Shown here: piece by piece, positions 44,638 through 54,497 of the stretch
Numbering within the stretch: the stretch's first letter is position 1
Layout of the letters: each line of letters begins with the position of its first letter
NCBI GenBank assembly: GCA_902786855.1
Contig: CADAEH010000001.1
Location: forward strand, 310,001 to 374,000
Direction of reading: 5' to 3'
Length of the DNA: 64,000 bases
DNA from: an uncultured Eubacteriales bacterium
GTDB taxonomy: Bacteria; Bacillota; Clostridia; Peptostreptococcales; Anaerovoracaceae
Notes under the pieces: generated by a model
Database searches by the model: none
The model's input: only the letters and a program-made list of their open reading frames with translations
What the model was told of the DNA's origin: nothing
Made by a program: the position numbers and the translations under genes

Positions 44638-47600
44638 ATGAAAGCTAAGAGGTTATTTGCGATACTGCTGACCCTTGCAATGGTGCTGACATATATGCCG
44701 GCACTTGCTTTTGCAGATGTGGAAACAGCAGGCGATCCGGGGACCCCTGCAGCAGAAGATCTGCAGACAGAAGTCCCGGAAGCAGAAACAGAGCCGCAGA
44801 CAGATGCGGTGACAGATTCCGGGGACATGAACCCGGAACAAGTGCTGGAGCAGGAAACAGCGGAAGCAGTCAATGGACAGGCTGATGATCCTGCAGTCAT
44901 TCCGGAAGATGACCCGGATGAAACGGAGCCGGCAGGAAATACAGGAACGGTTTCGGGGTCAGTGAATGTCGAATCAAGTGTTGACCTGGCAGACAGTGAT
45001 GAACTGCTGATGGAATACCTTGAAAAGGGTATGCCTCAGAAGGCCCCTGCAGCTACAAAACTGAGAAAAGCTGCATCTGCGACCAGGGGAGACAGGCTTG
45101 AGGGCAACAATAAGCTGATCTATGGTGCTCTGAAAGACATTATTATAGACCTGACAGAGGATGATGGTGTCGGAACTTCGACTGTATTCGGAATAGATGT
45201 AAATCAGCTGCCTCTTGACAAGACTACATACACTAAGGCTGACCTTGGAGTCGATACGCTTGTTGAAGGAGAAAGCCTCACTAATGCAGCGACCGATGCG
45301 CTCTTCGAACAAATGGGTGTTGATAAAACGGGAATCCTCGATGCTTTGCTCTGTGATATGCCGTATTATCTCTATTGGTTTGACAAGACCACAACAACAG
45401 GCGGGATGTATCTGGGTCTGGATAATATCAGTATCGAAACAGAAGGTGAAGAGGTTACAGCGCTTATTGTTAACGAGGCAGAGCTTACGTTCAGCTTTAC
45501 AGTTGCCGGTGAGTACCGTGACAGCAATGCTGAGCATCCTGAGTTTACAGTCAATATCTCTAAGATAGCAGCTGCCAATACCGCTAAAGCAACAGCAGGA
45601 GAAATCATCTCCCAGAATGCTGATAACAGTGATATTGAGAAACTGACGAATTACAGGGATGAGATATGCAGGCTCACTTCTTATGATGATGCTGCCGGAA
45701 AGAATCAGGTTCCTTACGGTGATCCATGGCAGATGATCAGTGTATTTGATAACAATGCAGCAACTGAGGTCGTCTGCGAGGGATACTCAAAAGCATTCCA
45801 GTTCCTCTGTGACAACAGTGATTTCGATTCAGATATCGAATGCGATTCTGTTACCGGTTCAATGCAGGGCGGGACCGGTGCAGGCCTTCATATGTGGAAC
45901 ATTCTCCACATGAATGATGGTAAAAACTATATCGCAGATATAACCAACTGTGATGAAGGCACGATCGGATCAGCTGATGAGAACGGAGGTCCATATCTCT
46001 TCCTGAACGGATGCAAACCTGAGGGAAGTGTCGCAAATGGATACCATTATTCCTGCCGGGATAATGAAGATCTGTTCTATACGTATGACGAAGATACCAT
46101 AAGAACATTTTCAACAGAAGAGCTGACAATGTCAGAGAATGACTATGAAGATGATCAGGGTGATAATTATTATCACTTTGAGTTCGCCGGTGAGGAGGGT
46201 ATGCCTGAACGCCTGTATTCAGACGGCACGATTCAGTTCAAATTGCCAGAAGAAGCAGTTATTCCGGCAGGCGCTGTGATGGACATCCGTATCGGCATCA
46301 ATACAGGAAATCCGGAGGAAGGCGAGCACGGATGGATCGTGGATTTCGCATACGGCGGCGAATATACTTTCAATGACAGAACTATGACGCTGACGCTTGA
46401 CGGCAGCGAGGTCTATAAGAAAATAGGCGATGACTATGGCTACATCTCTTTCTTCGCCGGTGTGCAGGAAGGAGATTACGACGATGGGCACTTCGACGGC
46501 TGGATCGCTGACGGAGGCTGCGAATACAGAGTGGCTCGTGCTGAATACGATATGGAAGATGACCGGGATATGCTTCCTGGATGGGATGAAGGCATAGGCG
46601 GTCACTACGGAGTCTGGTTAGATAATGCTGAATACCCTGAATATGATGGACATTACAAGGTGACCGATGTAGAAGTGACCGCCGGAGAAGAACTTCTGCA
46701 GGAATTTCATAGAGATCAGGACGAGAATGATCCGGAGGATTACTGGTGGTATTACAGGATCAAGGATTCCTATGAACTGGATGGCGCACGTGGAACTGTT
46801 ACGTTCAAGGTGACATACGAAGATCTGGATGAGCAGGAGCAGACATACACATTCAATGTCAATGTCTGTAATGACGTATATGAAGTGTGGCTGAACAGTG
46901 TATCTGGCAGTGACAGGGGTCTGCCTGGCAGTTCGCTTGAACTGAAAGCCGAGGGAATCCATAAGTATCTGGATGAAGACGATGAGTATCAGGAAACCTC
47001 GGAAGGCCTGAGTTATGATTGGGAGATCGTCAACGGCAATGAGTTTGCAACGATATCCCCTGATAATAATGATCCGGCTGAAGCTACACTCACATTCAAT
47101 GAACTGCCGGAAGGACAGGAAGGCATCTGGGAAGATATCGAGGTCAAAGTCTCTTTGAAGGCGGACAATGAAGTGGAGGCTCAGGACCAGAGAAACTTCT
47201 TTGTGAGCGATGACTACTGCCAAGTCTGGCCGCTTCTGCATAATGATGACCTTGACATGTACGGATCAGAAACTCTGAACTGTGAGCTCAGAAACTACAG
47301 ACTGGGAGAATCCGGCTACACAGTCATCGATGAAATAACTGACGTCACATATGAATTCGATGGTGATGATCATGTAACTGCTGTTCAGGATGCTGAGGAC
47401 GGCAGCAAGTTCACAATAACCAGAAACAGAGAAGATGATATAGAATTTGAGATAAGAGCGACCTGGGATGAAGGAAATGAGGAGACCGCTCACTATCATT
47501 ATAAAAACAAGAACTATGATCTCTGGTTTGAGCATGACGGCAATACTGTCTACACCGACAGCACAATGACATATACGCTGAATACAGACAATCTGGGTGA

Positions 47601-50109
47601 AGACTGGGCATCAAAATATGATATCGATTTCACTGCCGGACAGGGAGAATGGAACGATGATCAGATGGTATGGGACAAGAAATTCACCGTAGGCAAAGAG
47701 TATACCGTTAACGGCAATGCTGTAACGTTTAACGGCGCTGCGCTTACTGATTATCTGAATGACAGCTTCGTTGTTCTTGCCGAGTTAAAGCTCAAAGGAA
47801 CTGATAAAGTTCTGAGTACAGAGGATAACTGGTGTGAAGTCAGGGAAGCTTTTGAGGATAATAACTTCCCGATGGAGCATATGAACGTACTGCGTGGTGA
47901 TACATTCCCGGTAGATCCGTTCATCGACTATTTCCGGCAGAATGCAGATTATCCTTACGGTAAACCGGGTCAGTATAAGGTCCTTAACGTCACACATGCA
48001 GATGCAGCCAGTGAAGAATTCACGACCATTGAGAAAAAGACTGAAGGCGAGAATACATGGTGGGATATCCATGCAGAAAAAAACGGCACATCCAATATCA
48101 AAATCACATATAAGGATGCGCATGAGACCGATACGGAGCATACCTACACATTCTCAGTTGCTGTCACAAATGACGTTTATGATGTGCGTCTCGACAGTTT
48201 AAGCGGCGAGTTCTCCGCTTTACCTGGCGGATCTATCCCACTGAAGGCATATGCCGTTCACAGATCCGTATCAGACAGCGAGAACGGCGACTGGCTCGAC
48301 TATGATGAATCTGAAGAGGACTTCAGGGTCGCATGGGATATAGAAGATACTGACGGCGATGTAGTAAAGAGCCTTGAGGCCGATCCTGCTGATCAGTCCA
48401 AAGCGGTCCTGACATTCAAGACCAGAGAAGAGAATGGCGGAGAAGATCCGGTAGGCGGAGCGAGGGTCAGAGTCAGGGTCTTTGACAGCAATAATGACGA
48501 GGTCGCTTCTACATTCGACTTCTATGAAGTTAATACAGAATTCGGGCAGATCATGCCTAAGGTGCTTCCTGATCCGGATATGGATTATAAAGACACAGCA
48601 CATCTCTCAATGCAGACTGTATGGAAGGAAGCAGGAAAAGAAGACAGGGTGATCCCTAATGTAAGCTATGTCTGGAGTTTCAATGAAGGTGACTTCCAGA
48701 TCAAGGACGGCGAAGGCAATGAGATCCACAGTGATGAACCGACCCAGGCGACTGAGATCAACATCACAAGGAGAAGTACAGGATACTCCAGGATCGTCGT
48801 ACGTGCTGACTGGGGAATGAATCAGTCCAAGTGGCATGCATATTATGTAAATCCTAAGCATTACAGCATAGTCCTTGATGAGCCTGTGGAAACAGATCCT
48901 ACGATGTTTGCCGGGACTCCAAAGACTTTCAAATTCATAACTTCAGGATTTGACAACGGAGACTATGAGTTTATCCCTGGCATATCAACGATGGTCAATG
49001 ATGAACTGACAGATGTAACAGCGGCAGGTGATATAACAGATTATCATATGGAAGGAAATAATCTCCTGGTAACTGTTGATCCTGATAAATTGCTGGCAAG
49101 AAATATCAACAGATTCAACATCAGTATCCTTGTGAAGAAGGGTGAAAATTCGATCTGGGTAGAGGATGGCCGTCCTATACAGATTCTGACACAGGAAAAC
49201 ATAGAGGATGGCGCATCTGATGCGAAAGAAAAAGCAGAAAAAGCGGAAAAAGCAGCTCAGGAAGCGGCTGAAGCGGTTGAGGCGCTTAAGCAGGCAGCTG
49301 ATGCTGCAAAGGAGGCTGCCGATAAGGCGGCAAGCAGCCTGAGTGGTGAGGATATCGCTGCAGCTCAGCAGGCGGCAGCTGATGCTAAGAAGGCACAGAC
49401 TGCAGCAGAAACGGCAATAGAGGCAGCACAGGCTGCAAAGGATCTGGCTGACGAAGCTATTGCACAGGTCAGAGATGTACTGGCAGCTGCCGGAGAAGCC
49501 GGAATTGAGACCGGTAATGCTGCTGATCTCGTGAATGCAGCGGAAGGAAAAGCAGCTGACGCGGGTGCTGCAATAGATGCAGCGACAACTGCTAAGAGTG
49601 CAGCAGATTCAGTAGTGGCAGAAGCGTCAGAGAAAGCTGACAAAGCTGCAGCAGATAAGGAAGCAGCTGATAAAGCCGCAGCAGATAAGGAAGCAGCTGA
49701 CAAGGCCGCAGCTGACAAAGCCGCTGCCACGAAAGCGGCTGCTGAGAAAGCAGAAGCAGACAGAAAGGCGGCAGAGTTCGCTGCGAATGGCAATGCTTAC
49801 ATCGATCCGACACTGCCTAAGGTCAAGATCCAGAAACCTAAGGCAGCCAAAAAGAGCTTCACTGCGAAGTGGAAGAAGCTGAAAAAGAAACAGCTTAAGG
49901 CTGTCAAGGGCATAGAGATCGAATACAGCCTTACATCTGACTTCCAGAACCCAGTCTTCAAGTCAACAAGCAAGAAGAAGGCTAATCTCAAGATCAAGAA
50001 GCTTACTTCCAAGAAGACCTACTACGTAAGGGCACATACATACGTAATAAGAAACGGAGTCAAGTATGTATCCAACTGGTCGGCGGCCAAGAAGGTCAAA
50101 GTGAAATAG
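44638..50109 (+). CDS. Giant exoprotein with transglutaminase-like domain, beta-sandwich repeats, coiled coil and basic end module
   Basis: 1823 residues from ATG 44638 (GGAAGG upstream). A signal peptide ends near LAFADVE, followed by an acidic linker. The transglutaminase-like domain has a complete candidate triad: C380 in VVCEGYSKAF, H418 in GLHMWNIL and D434 in YIADITN. It is followed by two similar Ig/cadherin-like blocks (about 640-960 and 1075-1400, each with YKVTDV/YKVLNV, TYTFNVNV/TYTFSVAV and NDVY[ED]V). An Ala/Lys/Asp coiled coil (about 1530-1720) leads to the basic 102-residue module. The enzyme domain may cross-link or cleave surface proteins. No LPxTG. Confidence 0.78.
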   Translation: MKAKRLFAILLTLAMVLTYMPALAFADVETAGDPGTPAAEDLQTEVPEAETEPQTDAVTDSGDMNPEQVLEQETAEAVNGQADDPAVIPEDDPDETEPAGNTGTVSGSVNVESSVDLADSDELLMEYLEKGMPQKAPAATKLRKAASATRGDRLEGNNKLIYGALKDIIIDLTEDDGVGTSTVFGIDVNQLPLDKTTYTKADLGVDTLVEGESLTNAATDALFEQMGVDKTGILDALLCDMPYYLYWFDKTTTTGGMYLGLDNISIETEGEEVTALIVNEAELTFSFTVAGEYRDSNAEHPEFTVNISKIAAANTAKATAGEIISQNADNSDIEKLTNYRDEICRLTSYDDAAGKNQVPYGDPWQMISVFDNNAATEVVCEGYSKAFQFLCDNSDFDSDIECDSVTGSMQGGTGAGLHMWNILHMNDGKNYIADITNCDEGTIGSADENGGPYLFLNGCKPEGSVANGYHYSCRDNEDLFYTYDEDTIRTFSTEELTMSENDYEDDQGDNYYHFEFAGEEGMPERLYSDGTIQFKLPEEAVIPAGAVMDIRIGINTGNPEEGEHGWIVDFAYGGEYTFNDRTMTLTLDGSEVYKKIGDDYGYISFFAGVQEGDYDDGHFDGWIADGGCEYRVARAEYDMEDDRDMLPGWDEGIGGHYGVWLDNAEYPEYDGHYKVTDVEVTAGEELLQEFHRDQDENDPEDYWWYYRIKDSYELDGARGTVTFKVTYEDLDEQEQTYTFNVNVCNDVYEVWLNSVSGSDRGLPGSSLELKAEGIHKYLDEDDEYQETSEGLSYDWEIVNGNEFATISPDNNDPAEATLTFNELPEGQEGIWEDIEVKVSLKADNEVEAQDQRNFFVSDDYCQVWPLLHNDDLDMYGSETLNCELRNYRLGESGYTVIDEITDVTYEFDGDDHVTAVQDAEDGSKFTITRNREDDIEFEIRATWDEGNEETAHYHYKNKNYDLWFEHDGNTVYTDSTMTYTLNTDNLGEDWASKYDIDFTAGQGEWNDDQMVWDKKFTVGKEYTVNGNAVTFNGAALTDYLNDSFVVLAELKLKGTDKVLSTEDNWCEVREAFEDNNFPMEHMNVLRGDTFPVDPFIDYFRQNADYPYGKPGQYKVLNVTHADAASEEFTTIEKKTEGENTWWDIHAEKNGTSNIKITYKDAHETDTEHTYTFSVAVTNDVYDVRLDSLSGEFSALPGGSIPLKAYAVHRSVSDSENGDWLDYDESEEDFRVAWDIEDTDGDVVKSLEADPADQSKAVLTFKTREENGGEDPVGGARVRVRVFDSNNDEVASTFDFYEVNTEFGQIMPKVLPDPDMDYKDTAHLSMQTVWKEAGKEDRVIPNVSYVWSFNEGDFQIKDGEGNEIHSDEPTQATEINITRRSTGYSRIVVRADWGMNQSKWHAYYVNPKHYSIVLDEPVETDPTMFAGTPKTFKFITSGFDNGDYEFIPGISTMVNDELTDVTAAGDITDYHMEGNNLLVTVDPDKLLARNINRFNISILVKKGENSIWVEDGRPIQILTQENIEDGASDAKEKAEKAEKAAQEAAEAVEALKQAADAAKEAADKAASSLSGEDIAAAQQAAADAKKAQTAAETAIEAAQAAKDLADEAIAQVRDVLAAAGEAGIETGNAADLVNAAEGKAADAGAAIDAATTAKSAADSVVAEASEKADKAAADKEAADKAAADKEAADKAAADKAAATKAAAEKAEADRKAAEFAANGNAYIDPTLPKVKIQKPKAAKKSFTAKWKKLKKKQLKAVKGIEIEYSLTSDFQNPVFKSTSKKKANLKIKKLTSKKTYYVRAHTYVIRNGVKYVSNWSAAKKVKVK
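49648..49707 (+). repeat. Two tandem 30-bp units in the coiled-coil coding region
   Basis: GCAGCAGATAAGGAAGCAGC.. repeated at 49648-49677 and 49678-49707 with two mismatches, encoding A-A-D-K-E-A-A-D-K-A twice. A partial third unit follows. Slippage or recombination could change the length of the stalk. Confidence 0.85.
49801..50109 (+). repeat. 309-nt end-module repeat, copy 3 of 3
   Basis: Ungapped counterpart of 18054-18362 and 44044-44352, closest to the latter. It starts ATCGATCCGACACTGCC and ends at the stop codon. Confidence 0.88.
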
Positions 50110-50147
50110 GCTCCGTACAAAATGGAATAGCTTTTTACACGAAACGA

Positions 50148-50181
50148 CAGAGGAACCACATAATTGTGGCTCCTCTGTTTT
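50148..50181 (+). terminator. Terminator of the transglutaminase-like gene
   Basis: CAGAGG-aa-CCACA, loop TAAT, TGTGG-ct-CCTCTG, followed by TTTTC. An internal 2x2 loop interrupts the stem. Confidence 0.75.
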
Positions 50182-50211
50182 CAACTGATCGGATGTATTG
50201 GATAATCTATA

Positions 50212-51618
50212 TCAATGACTGCGTTCCGGACTGCGCGAGCTGTCATCATACAGAGCAAGCAGCTCTTTTCTTTTGCTGCAATCTGTTTTACGCAGCAGAT
50301 TGCGCATATGGAATTTAACGGTATTTTCAGAAATATAGAGCCGCTCTGCTATTTCCTTATTGGTACAGCCGCCGATCACCATTCTGAATATGTCCGCTTC
50401 ACGCTGAGACAGGTCATAACGTGCAGCAAAAGCCTGGATGTAGTCTACCTCGGGAGAAACAGGATGCATATACATCGTGTGATACAGATGAAAGAAGAGA
50501 AAGATGCAGATGACAAAAAGCAGTGCCATCACAGTAATGAGGACCATTGGTCTGCTGCTGAGCATAATTCCTGACGCAGCGCCTGCAGCATCACCGAGAC
50601 GGCCCCACATGAGACCAATACAGGCCAGATGTGAGAGATCTTTGCCTTTTGATATGTCTACGAAGAGCAACACTCTGTAGACTGAATAGAATCCGAAGAA
50701 AATATATCCAAGCACCCACATCAGATAGTTAATATCTGTATGGCTGCCTGCGATGCTGAAAAACGGGAACACAAGAGCCGCTATGCAGAGGACAGCGCCG
50801 GCAGAGCGCTTACGGTCATTGATAAGGCCCGCTGCAATGAGACCGGCAGCATAGAATGACCGGGAAAGTTCAAGACTTACATTATGATCACCAAGATCAG
50901 CAGCATTGAAGTAAAAGCCGCCGCTCTTTACACAGCTGAGGAGCAATATGGTTATTCCCGGCAGCCACAGATAATAGAATCTGCGGTCCAGGGATGCAGT
51001 GGATATGGTGCTGCGCGCTTCTGAAGCTGCATCCCTGATATTTTGCCTTATTATCTTCACAGATACCGGGATGGTCAGAGCATATACAGCAGTGTATATG
51101 AAAAATGCTCTCGGATCTTCCAGAAAACTGCCGCTTCCGATGAGGGATATAAAATATGAGAGGATACTTCCGATCCCATAGCCTGCACCGAAGATTATCC
51201 CATAAGCCGAAGCAGATGCGTGCCCGGCAAGTATAGTCAGGTAACTGCCGGCGATCATACCGAATACTATGTTCATACCATAGCCAAAAATAAGACTGAC
51301 GGGTGCCGAAGGTGACAGGACTGCGAGCAGATTGAGCACCAGACCGGATGCTGATATAAGTGTATAAGAATAAACACTGCGATACTGACCTGCATACCTC
51401 TTCCTATATAGGGCGAAGACGATAAGACCTGCAGCCTGAAACAGGTAGCCTATTACTTCTGTCAGCATGTCAACTTTGCTTGCACCATAAAACTCTGCAA
51501 GATGGTAAAACCACGACAGATAACCGCATCCTGTCCACAAAAATGAAAGACTGATCAGAATGCAGATGAGAATGTCATTGCTGTTAGTATTCAGTTTTCC
51601 CGCCCGATCACTATTCAC
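50212..51618 (-). CDS. Membrane-integrated LuxR-type transcriptional regulator
   Basis: 468 residues. About twelve hydrophobic helices (1-390) with MFS-like layout are followed by a C-terminal LuxR helix-turn-helix (about 400-460): LSQREADIFRMVIGGCTNKEIAERLYISENTVKFHMRNLLRK. Such one-piece membrane sensors probably bind a ligand in the membrane part and regulate nearby genes. It is divergent from the lysine-tailed exoprotein gene at 51880, a candidate target, and convergent to the transglutaminase-like gene. Confidence 0.85.
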   Translation of the reverse strand: MNSDRAGKLNTNSNDILICILISLSFLWTGCGYLSWFYHLAEFYGASKVDMLTEVIGYLFQAAGLIVFALYRKRYAGQYRSVYSYTLISASGLVLNLLAVLSPSAPVSLIFGYGMNIVFGMIAGSYLTILAGHASASAYGIIFGAGYGIGSILSYFISLIGSGSFLEDPRAFFIYTAVYALTIPVSVKIIRQNIRDAASEARSTISTASLDRRFYYLWLPGITILLLSCVKSGGFYFNAADLGDHNVSLELSRSFYAAGLIAAGLINDRKRSAGAVLCIAALVFPFFSIAGSHTDINYLMWVLGYIFFGFYSVYRVLLFVDISKGKDLSHLACIGLMWGRLGDAAGAASGIMLSSRPMVLITVMALLFVICIFLFFHLYHTMYMHPVSPEVDYIQAFAARYDLSQREADIFRMVIGGCTNKEIAERLYISENTVKFHMRNLLRKTDCSKRKELLALYDDSSRSPERSH

Positions 51619-51782
51619 TGCTGCGCCCTGATTTCTGTTTTGCCTGTCTTATTGCACAAAGCTCGTGATGATCTGAACTTTGCACCATGCTGTATCTTTT
51701 TGATAATTCTAAGCTACAGTGCCGCTGAATTCAAGAAAGAATAGGCACCTACCCCAAAACTACCCTATGTATTATTATGGTA

Positions 51783-51810
51783 TTCATTTACAATTAATTT
51801 GGGTTATAAT
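51783..51810 (+). promoter_or_regulatory. Possible promoter in the LuxR / exoprotein divergent region
   Basis: TTCATT (51783-51788), 16 bases, TATAAT (51805-51810). An alternative is the extended -10 TGATACAAA at 51811-51819. The divergent gap (51619-51879) is AT-rich and otherwise without recognisable elements. Confidence 0.35.
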
Positions 51811-51879
51811 TGATACAAATCACAAAAGAAAAACGTTGCAAAACAGATTTTTAAATATAAGAGAGAATAGAGGTGTTTT

Positions 51880-53133
51880 ATGGACAGGATTATAAGATCA
51901 AAGCTGATCAGAAAAGCACTGACTCTGGTGCTGACTCTGGTCGTTACCCTGACATTCATCCCTCTGCTTGGCAGCAGTGCCTATGCAGCTGATGAGGATC
52001 TGACCGGAGACATTGCTGATGCGATTCTGGATCAGGCAGAAGGGGCAAATGAAGAGGAAATTGATGTAGCTCTTGATGGACCGGCTGCGAAAAAAGCTCA
52101 TGTAATTGACATAACAGACCCAGGTGATCTGGAAGTTGTCACAGATGATGCCAAGAACACATTGACAGATGAAAGTGAATGGAATTTTACGGTTTCGAAA
52201 AGCGGCTCGACTCTGACAATCAATGCGAGCTTTAAAAAAGGTCTTGATAAGAGTCCGTACGGATGTACTTTCGGAGGAGTATATATTGATGACAGCTTAG
52301 TAGCATCCTTTGATGTATCCAAGCTTACTAATTACCGCATTGGGCTATCGGGTTCTCAGCTGAATCCCGGGTATCACAATGTAGAGCTGGCTGTGTACGC
52401 AAGATTCAATGGCGGCAGCAGACAGTATCTTGATGTTACAAAAGCCAGAACTTACAGAGCTGATATCACTGCAACACCTAATTACACCGGTGCGTTCGAG
52501 GTATATTCAAACTATCTGATCTATGCGCCTTACAGTAACATGTGGAGCAATTCAGATTATGATCTGTATCTGGAATATAGTCCGGATGGCGGAAAGAACT
52601 GGGCGCGCTCAGGCTATATGCGCTTCAATCTGATTCAGCTGGCCAGTCAGCAGCAATACCGGATCAGCGGACTTGCCCCTAATCACAACTATGTGACCAG
52701 AATACGCTACGGCAAGGTGATCGACGGACAGCTTTTCCTGGGTCCGGTTCGCTGGACGGGCACTTATAAGACAGGCGCTGCGAAAAAGCCTAAGATCAAG
52801 TCGGTAACATGCAAGGCTGTCAAGGTCAAACGCCACAAAGTAAAACACTACGGTTACTATACGGGTGTATATCTCTACACTGAAAAGTTCTATACATATA
52901 AGGTAAAGATAACGGTCAAGCTCAAAAAGAAACCGGGTACTGCCGGAATCTGGATCAACGGAAAGTTCTGCAAAGGCAACAAAAAGAAATACACAGCAAC
53001 TTTCACACCGTACCCGAACTACAGCGCTAAGAAACCTAAAGGTAGGAAATGGGGAGTGGTTATTGCCTCATATCAGAACAAGGCATACGGCGGATATTCA
53101 CCTCTTTACAGCAAGAAGAAAAAACTGAAATAG
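51880..53133 (+). CDS. Secreted protein with basic, lysine/tyrosine-rich C-terminal domain
   Basis: 417 residues with GAGGTG before the ATG. A signal peptide ends near SAYAAD. An acidic spacer and a beta-rich middle region (about 80-300) with Fn3-like features (EYSPDGGKNWARSGYMRF) follow. The last 120 residues are strongly basic (CKAVKVKRHKVKHYGYY, KLKKKPG, ending KKKKLK). No LPxTG motif. The basic end resembles in character, but not in sequence, the tails of the other exoproteins here. The function is unknown. Confidence 0.7.
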   Translation: MDRIIRSKLIRKALTLVLTLVVTLTFIPLLGSSAYAADEDLTGDIADAILDQAEGANEEEIDVALDGPAAKKAHVIDITDPGDLEVVTDDAKNTLTDESEWNFTVSKSGSTLTINASFKKGLDKSPYGCTFGGVYIDDSLVASFDVSKLTNYRIGLSGSQLNPGYHNVELAVYARFNGGSRQYLDVTKARTYRADITATPNYTGAFEVYSNYLIYAPYSNMWSNSDYDLYLEYSPDGGKNWARSGYMRFNLIQLASQQQYRISGLAPNHNYVTRIRYGKVIDGQLFLGPVRWTGTYKTGAAKKPKIKSVTCKAVKVKRHKVKHYGYYTGVYLYTEKFYTYKVKITVKLKKKPGTAGIWINGKFCKGNKKKYTATFTPYPNYSAKKPKGRKWGVVIASYQNKAYGGYSPLYSKKKKLK

Positions 53134-53167
53134 AACTGCAATACATCTAATAAGCACAGCAATGAAA

Positions 53168-53197
53168 AACAGGGAAGCCTTGACGGGTTTCCCTGTT
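53168..53197 (-). terminator. Terminator between the exoprotein and ketopantoate-reductase-like genes
   Basis: AACAGGGAA...TTCCCTGTT, 9 bp plus inner CC/GG. On the minus strand it is followed by a T run, so it best serves the gene at 53268; it may also work in the plus direction. Confidence 0.65.
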
Positions 53198-53267
53198 GTC
53201 GTCTGATGTCCTTTTGCTGTCAGAACAATGCCTGCGATGCGGCATCTGTTCTGTACATCGCTCAATG

Positions 53268-54197
53268 TCAGTTAAGTTTGCCGAGGTATACGTCTTCCTT
53301 GATGCGCATTATAGAATAGAGCATGTCGATGAACGGCGCGGACACTCCGTGCTTTATCGCAAGTCTCTTGATGTATCCTGCGATGTATTCATTTTCGGTA
53401 GGACGCTTGTTGATGACGTCCTCGAGCATCGATGTACGCTTGGACTCTGAATATGACGTGAAATAGTGCATTACGTCGGCAATATCTGCTTCTGTGATAA
53501 GTACGTCCTCAGTTGCTGCGACGAATTTATATTCCTGCATGATGGTGCGTGCGACTTTCTGTGCGTCAGGTGAATGCTTGAACATCACATAGTCAAGATC
53601 AGTGAGCGCCGTCAGGGCATTGCCCGCAACGTTCAGCATCAGCTTGCACCAGATAGCGTGCCTGATATCATCTTTGAGTATGCATGGGACACCGGCTTTT
53701 TTAAGCAGATCATAGAGATCAGCAGCATATTCCTTGTATGATTCATGATTCTTGCCCAGACAATAGGTTCCCGGGTTCTGATAAACGATATCATTTCCGT
53801 ATATTCTGGTGTTAGGACCCTGGGCAAACCCTTCGAGCACGATATTCTCAGGGAAGCGCGACCTCAGAAAGTCATATGAGTACAGACCGTTCTGAAGCGG
53901 CATCAGGAGAGTATCGTCTTTTATCATATTGCGTATCTCATCGAAAGTGCTTTCCAGACTGTAGTTCTTTACACATATGAACAGGACATCCAGCTTTTCG
54001 CCCTCATAGTCTGCCGGAGACAGCACCTTGGGAGCGAAAGGTGTTCCGTTTATGCGGATCCGCCCGCTTTTAAGCCATCCGGCATGCTTGTCATCGGATA
54101 CCAGCACGAATTTATCACCATATTCTTTATACAGCATTTCTGCCAGAGGAGCACCGATGGCTCCGAGTCCTATCAGCCCGATATATCCTTCACTCAT
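53268..54197 (-). CDS. 2-dehydropantoate 2-reductase family protein (ApbA/PanE)
   Basis: 309 residues from ATG 54197; an in-frame GTG at 54206 overlaps the AAAGGGTG ribosome binding site. The N-terminal NAD(P)-binding loop is IGLGAIGAP (residues 9-17). FICVKNY and PLQNGL follow, as in ketopantoate reductases, and the helical C-terminal domain has IWCKLMLNVAGNAL with the catalytic lysine region. The family reduces 2-dehydropantoate to pantoate for coenzyme A, but many paralogues have other substrates. No pan genes are nearby. Confidence 0.85.
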   Translation of the reverse strand: MSEGYIGLIGLGAIGAPLAEMLYKEYGDKFVLVSDDKHAGWLKSGRIRINGTPFAPKVLSPADYEGEKLDVLFICVKNYSLESTFDEIRNMIKDDTLLMPLQNGLYSYDFLRSRFPENIVLEGFAQGPNTRIYGNDIVYQNPGTYCLGKNHESYKEYAADLYDLLKKAGVPCILKDDIRHAIWCKLMLNVAGNALTALTDLDYVMFKHSPDAQKVARTIMQEYKFVAATEDVLITEADIADVMHYFTSYSESKRTSMLEDVINKRPTENEYIAGYIKRLAIKHGVSAPFIDMLYSIMRIKEDVYLGKLN

Positions 54198-54443
54198 AAA
54201 AAACACCCTTTACTTTCTGAATTATCAGTACTATACTCTCTAATCTGAAAGAGAGACCGGATCGCGAATAAAAATATATATAAATACTATCATGCATAAA
54301 GTTTTATCTCAACTGTATGCACAAAACCATAATGCAGCAGTAGATGGGGACTTTAGCAAAAAGACAGATAATCAACACATAACTGTCTGAGAATCATATA
54401 TAATAACGTAACTGCGCGTGCAGGTATTTTAAGCATTAACGAT

Positions 54444-54452
54444 TGATATAAT
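54444..54452 (+). promoter_or_regulatory. Extended -10 before the VanZ-like gene
   Basis: TGATATAAT without a clear -35. The rest of the 54198-54497 gap is AT-rich, with no gene or strong structure seen. Confidence 0.45.
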
Positions 54453-54497
54453 CAAGAATATATATAGTAAATATCCAACTGGAAGGGAATAAATATA

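Noticed and set aside
8762-53133. LPxTG sorting signals at the ends of the exoproteins
   Set aside because: The C-termini were read individually; none has LPxTG plus hydrophobic helix plus basic tail.
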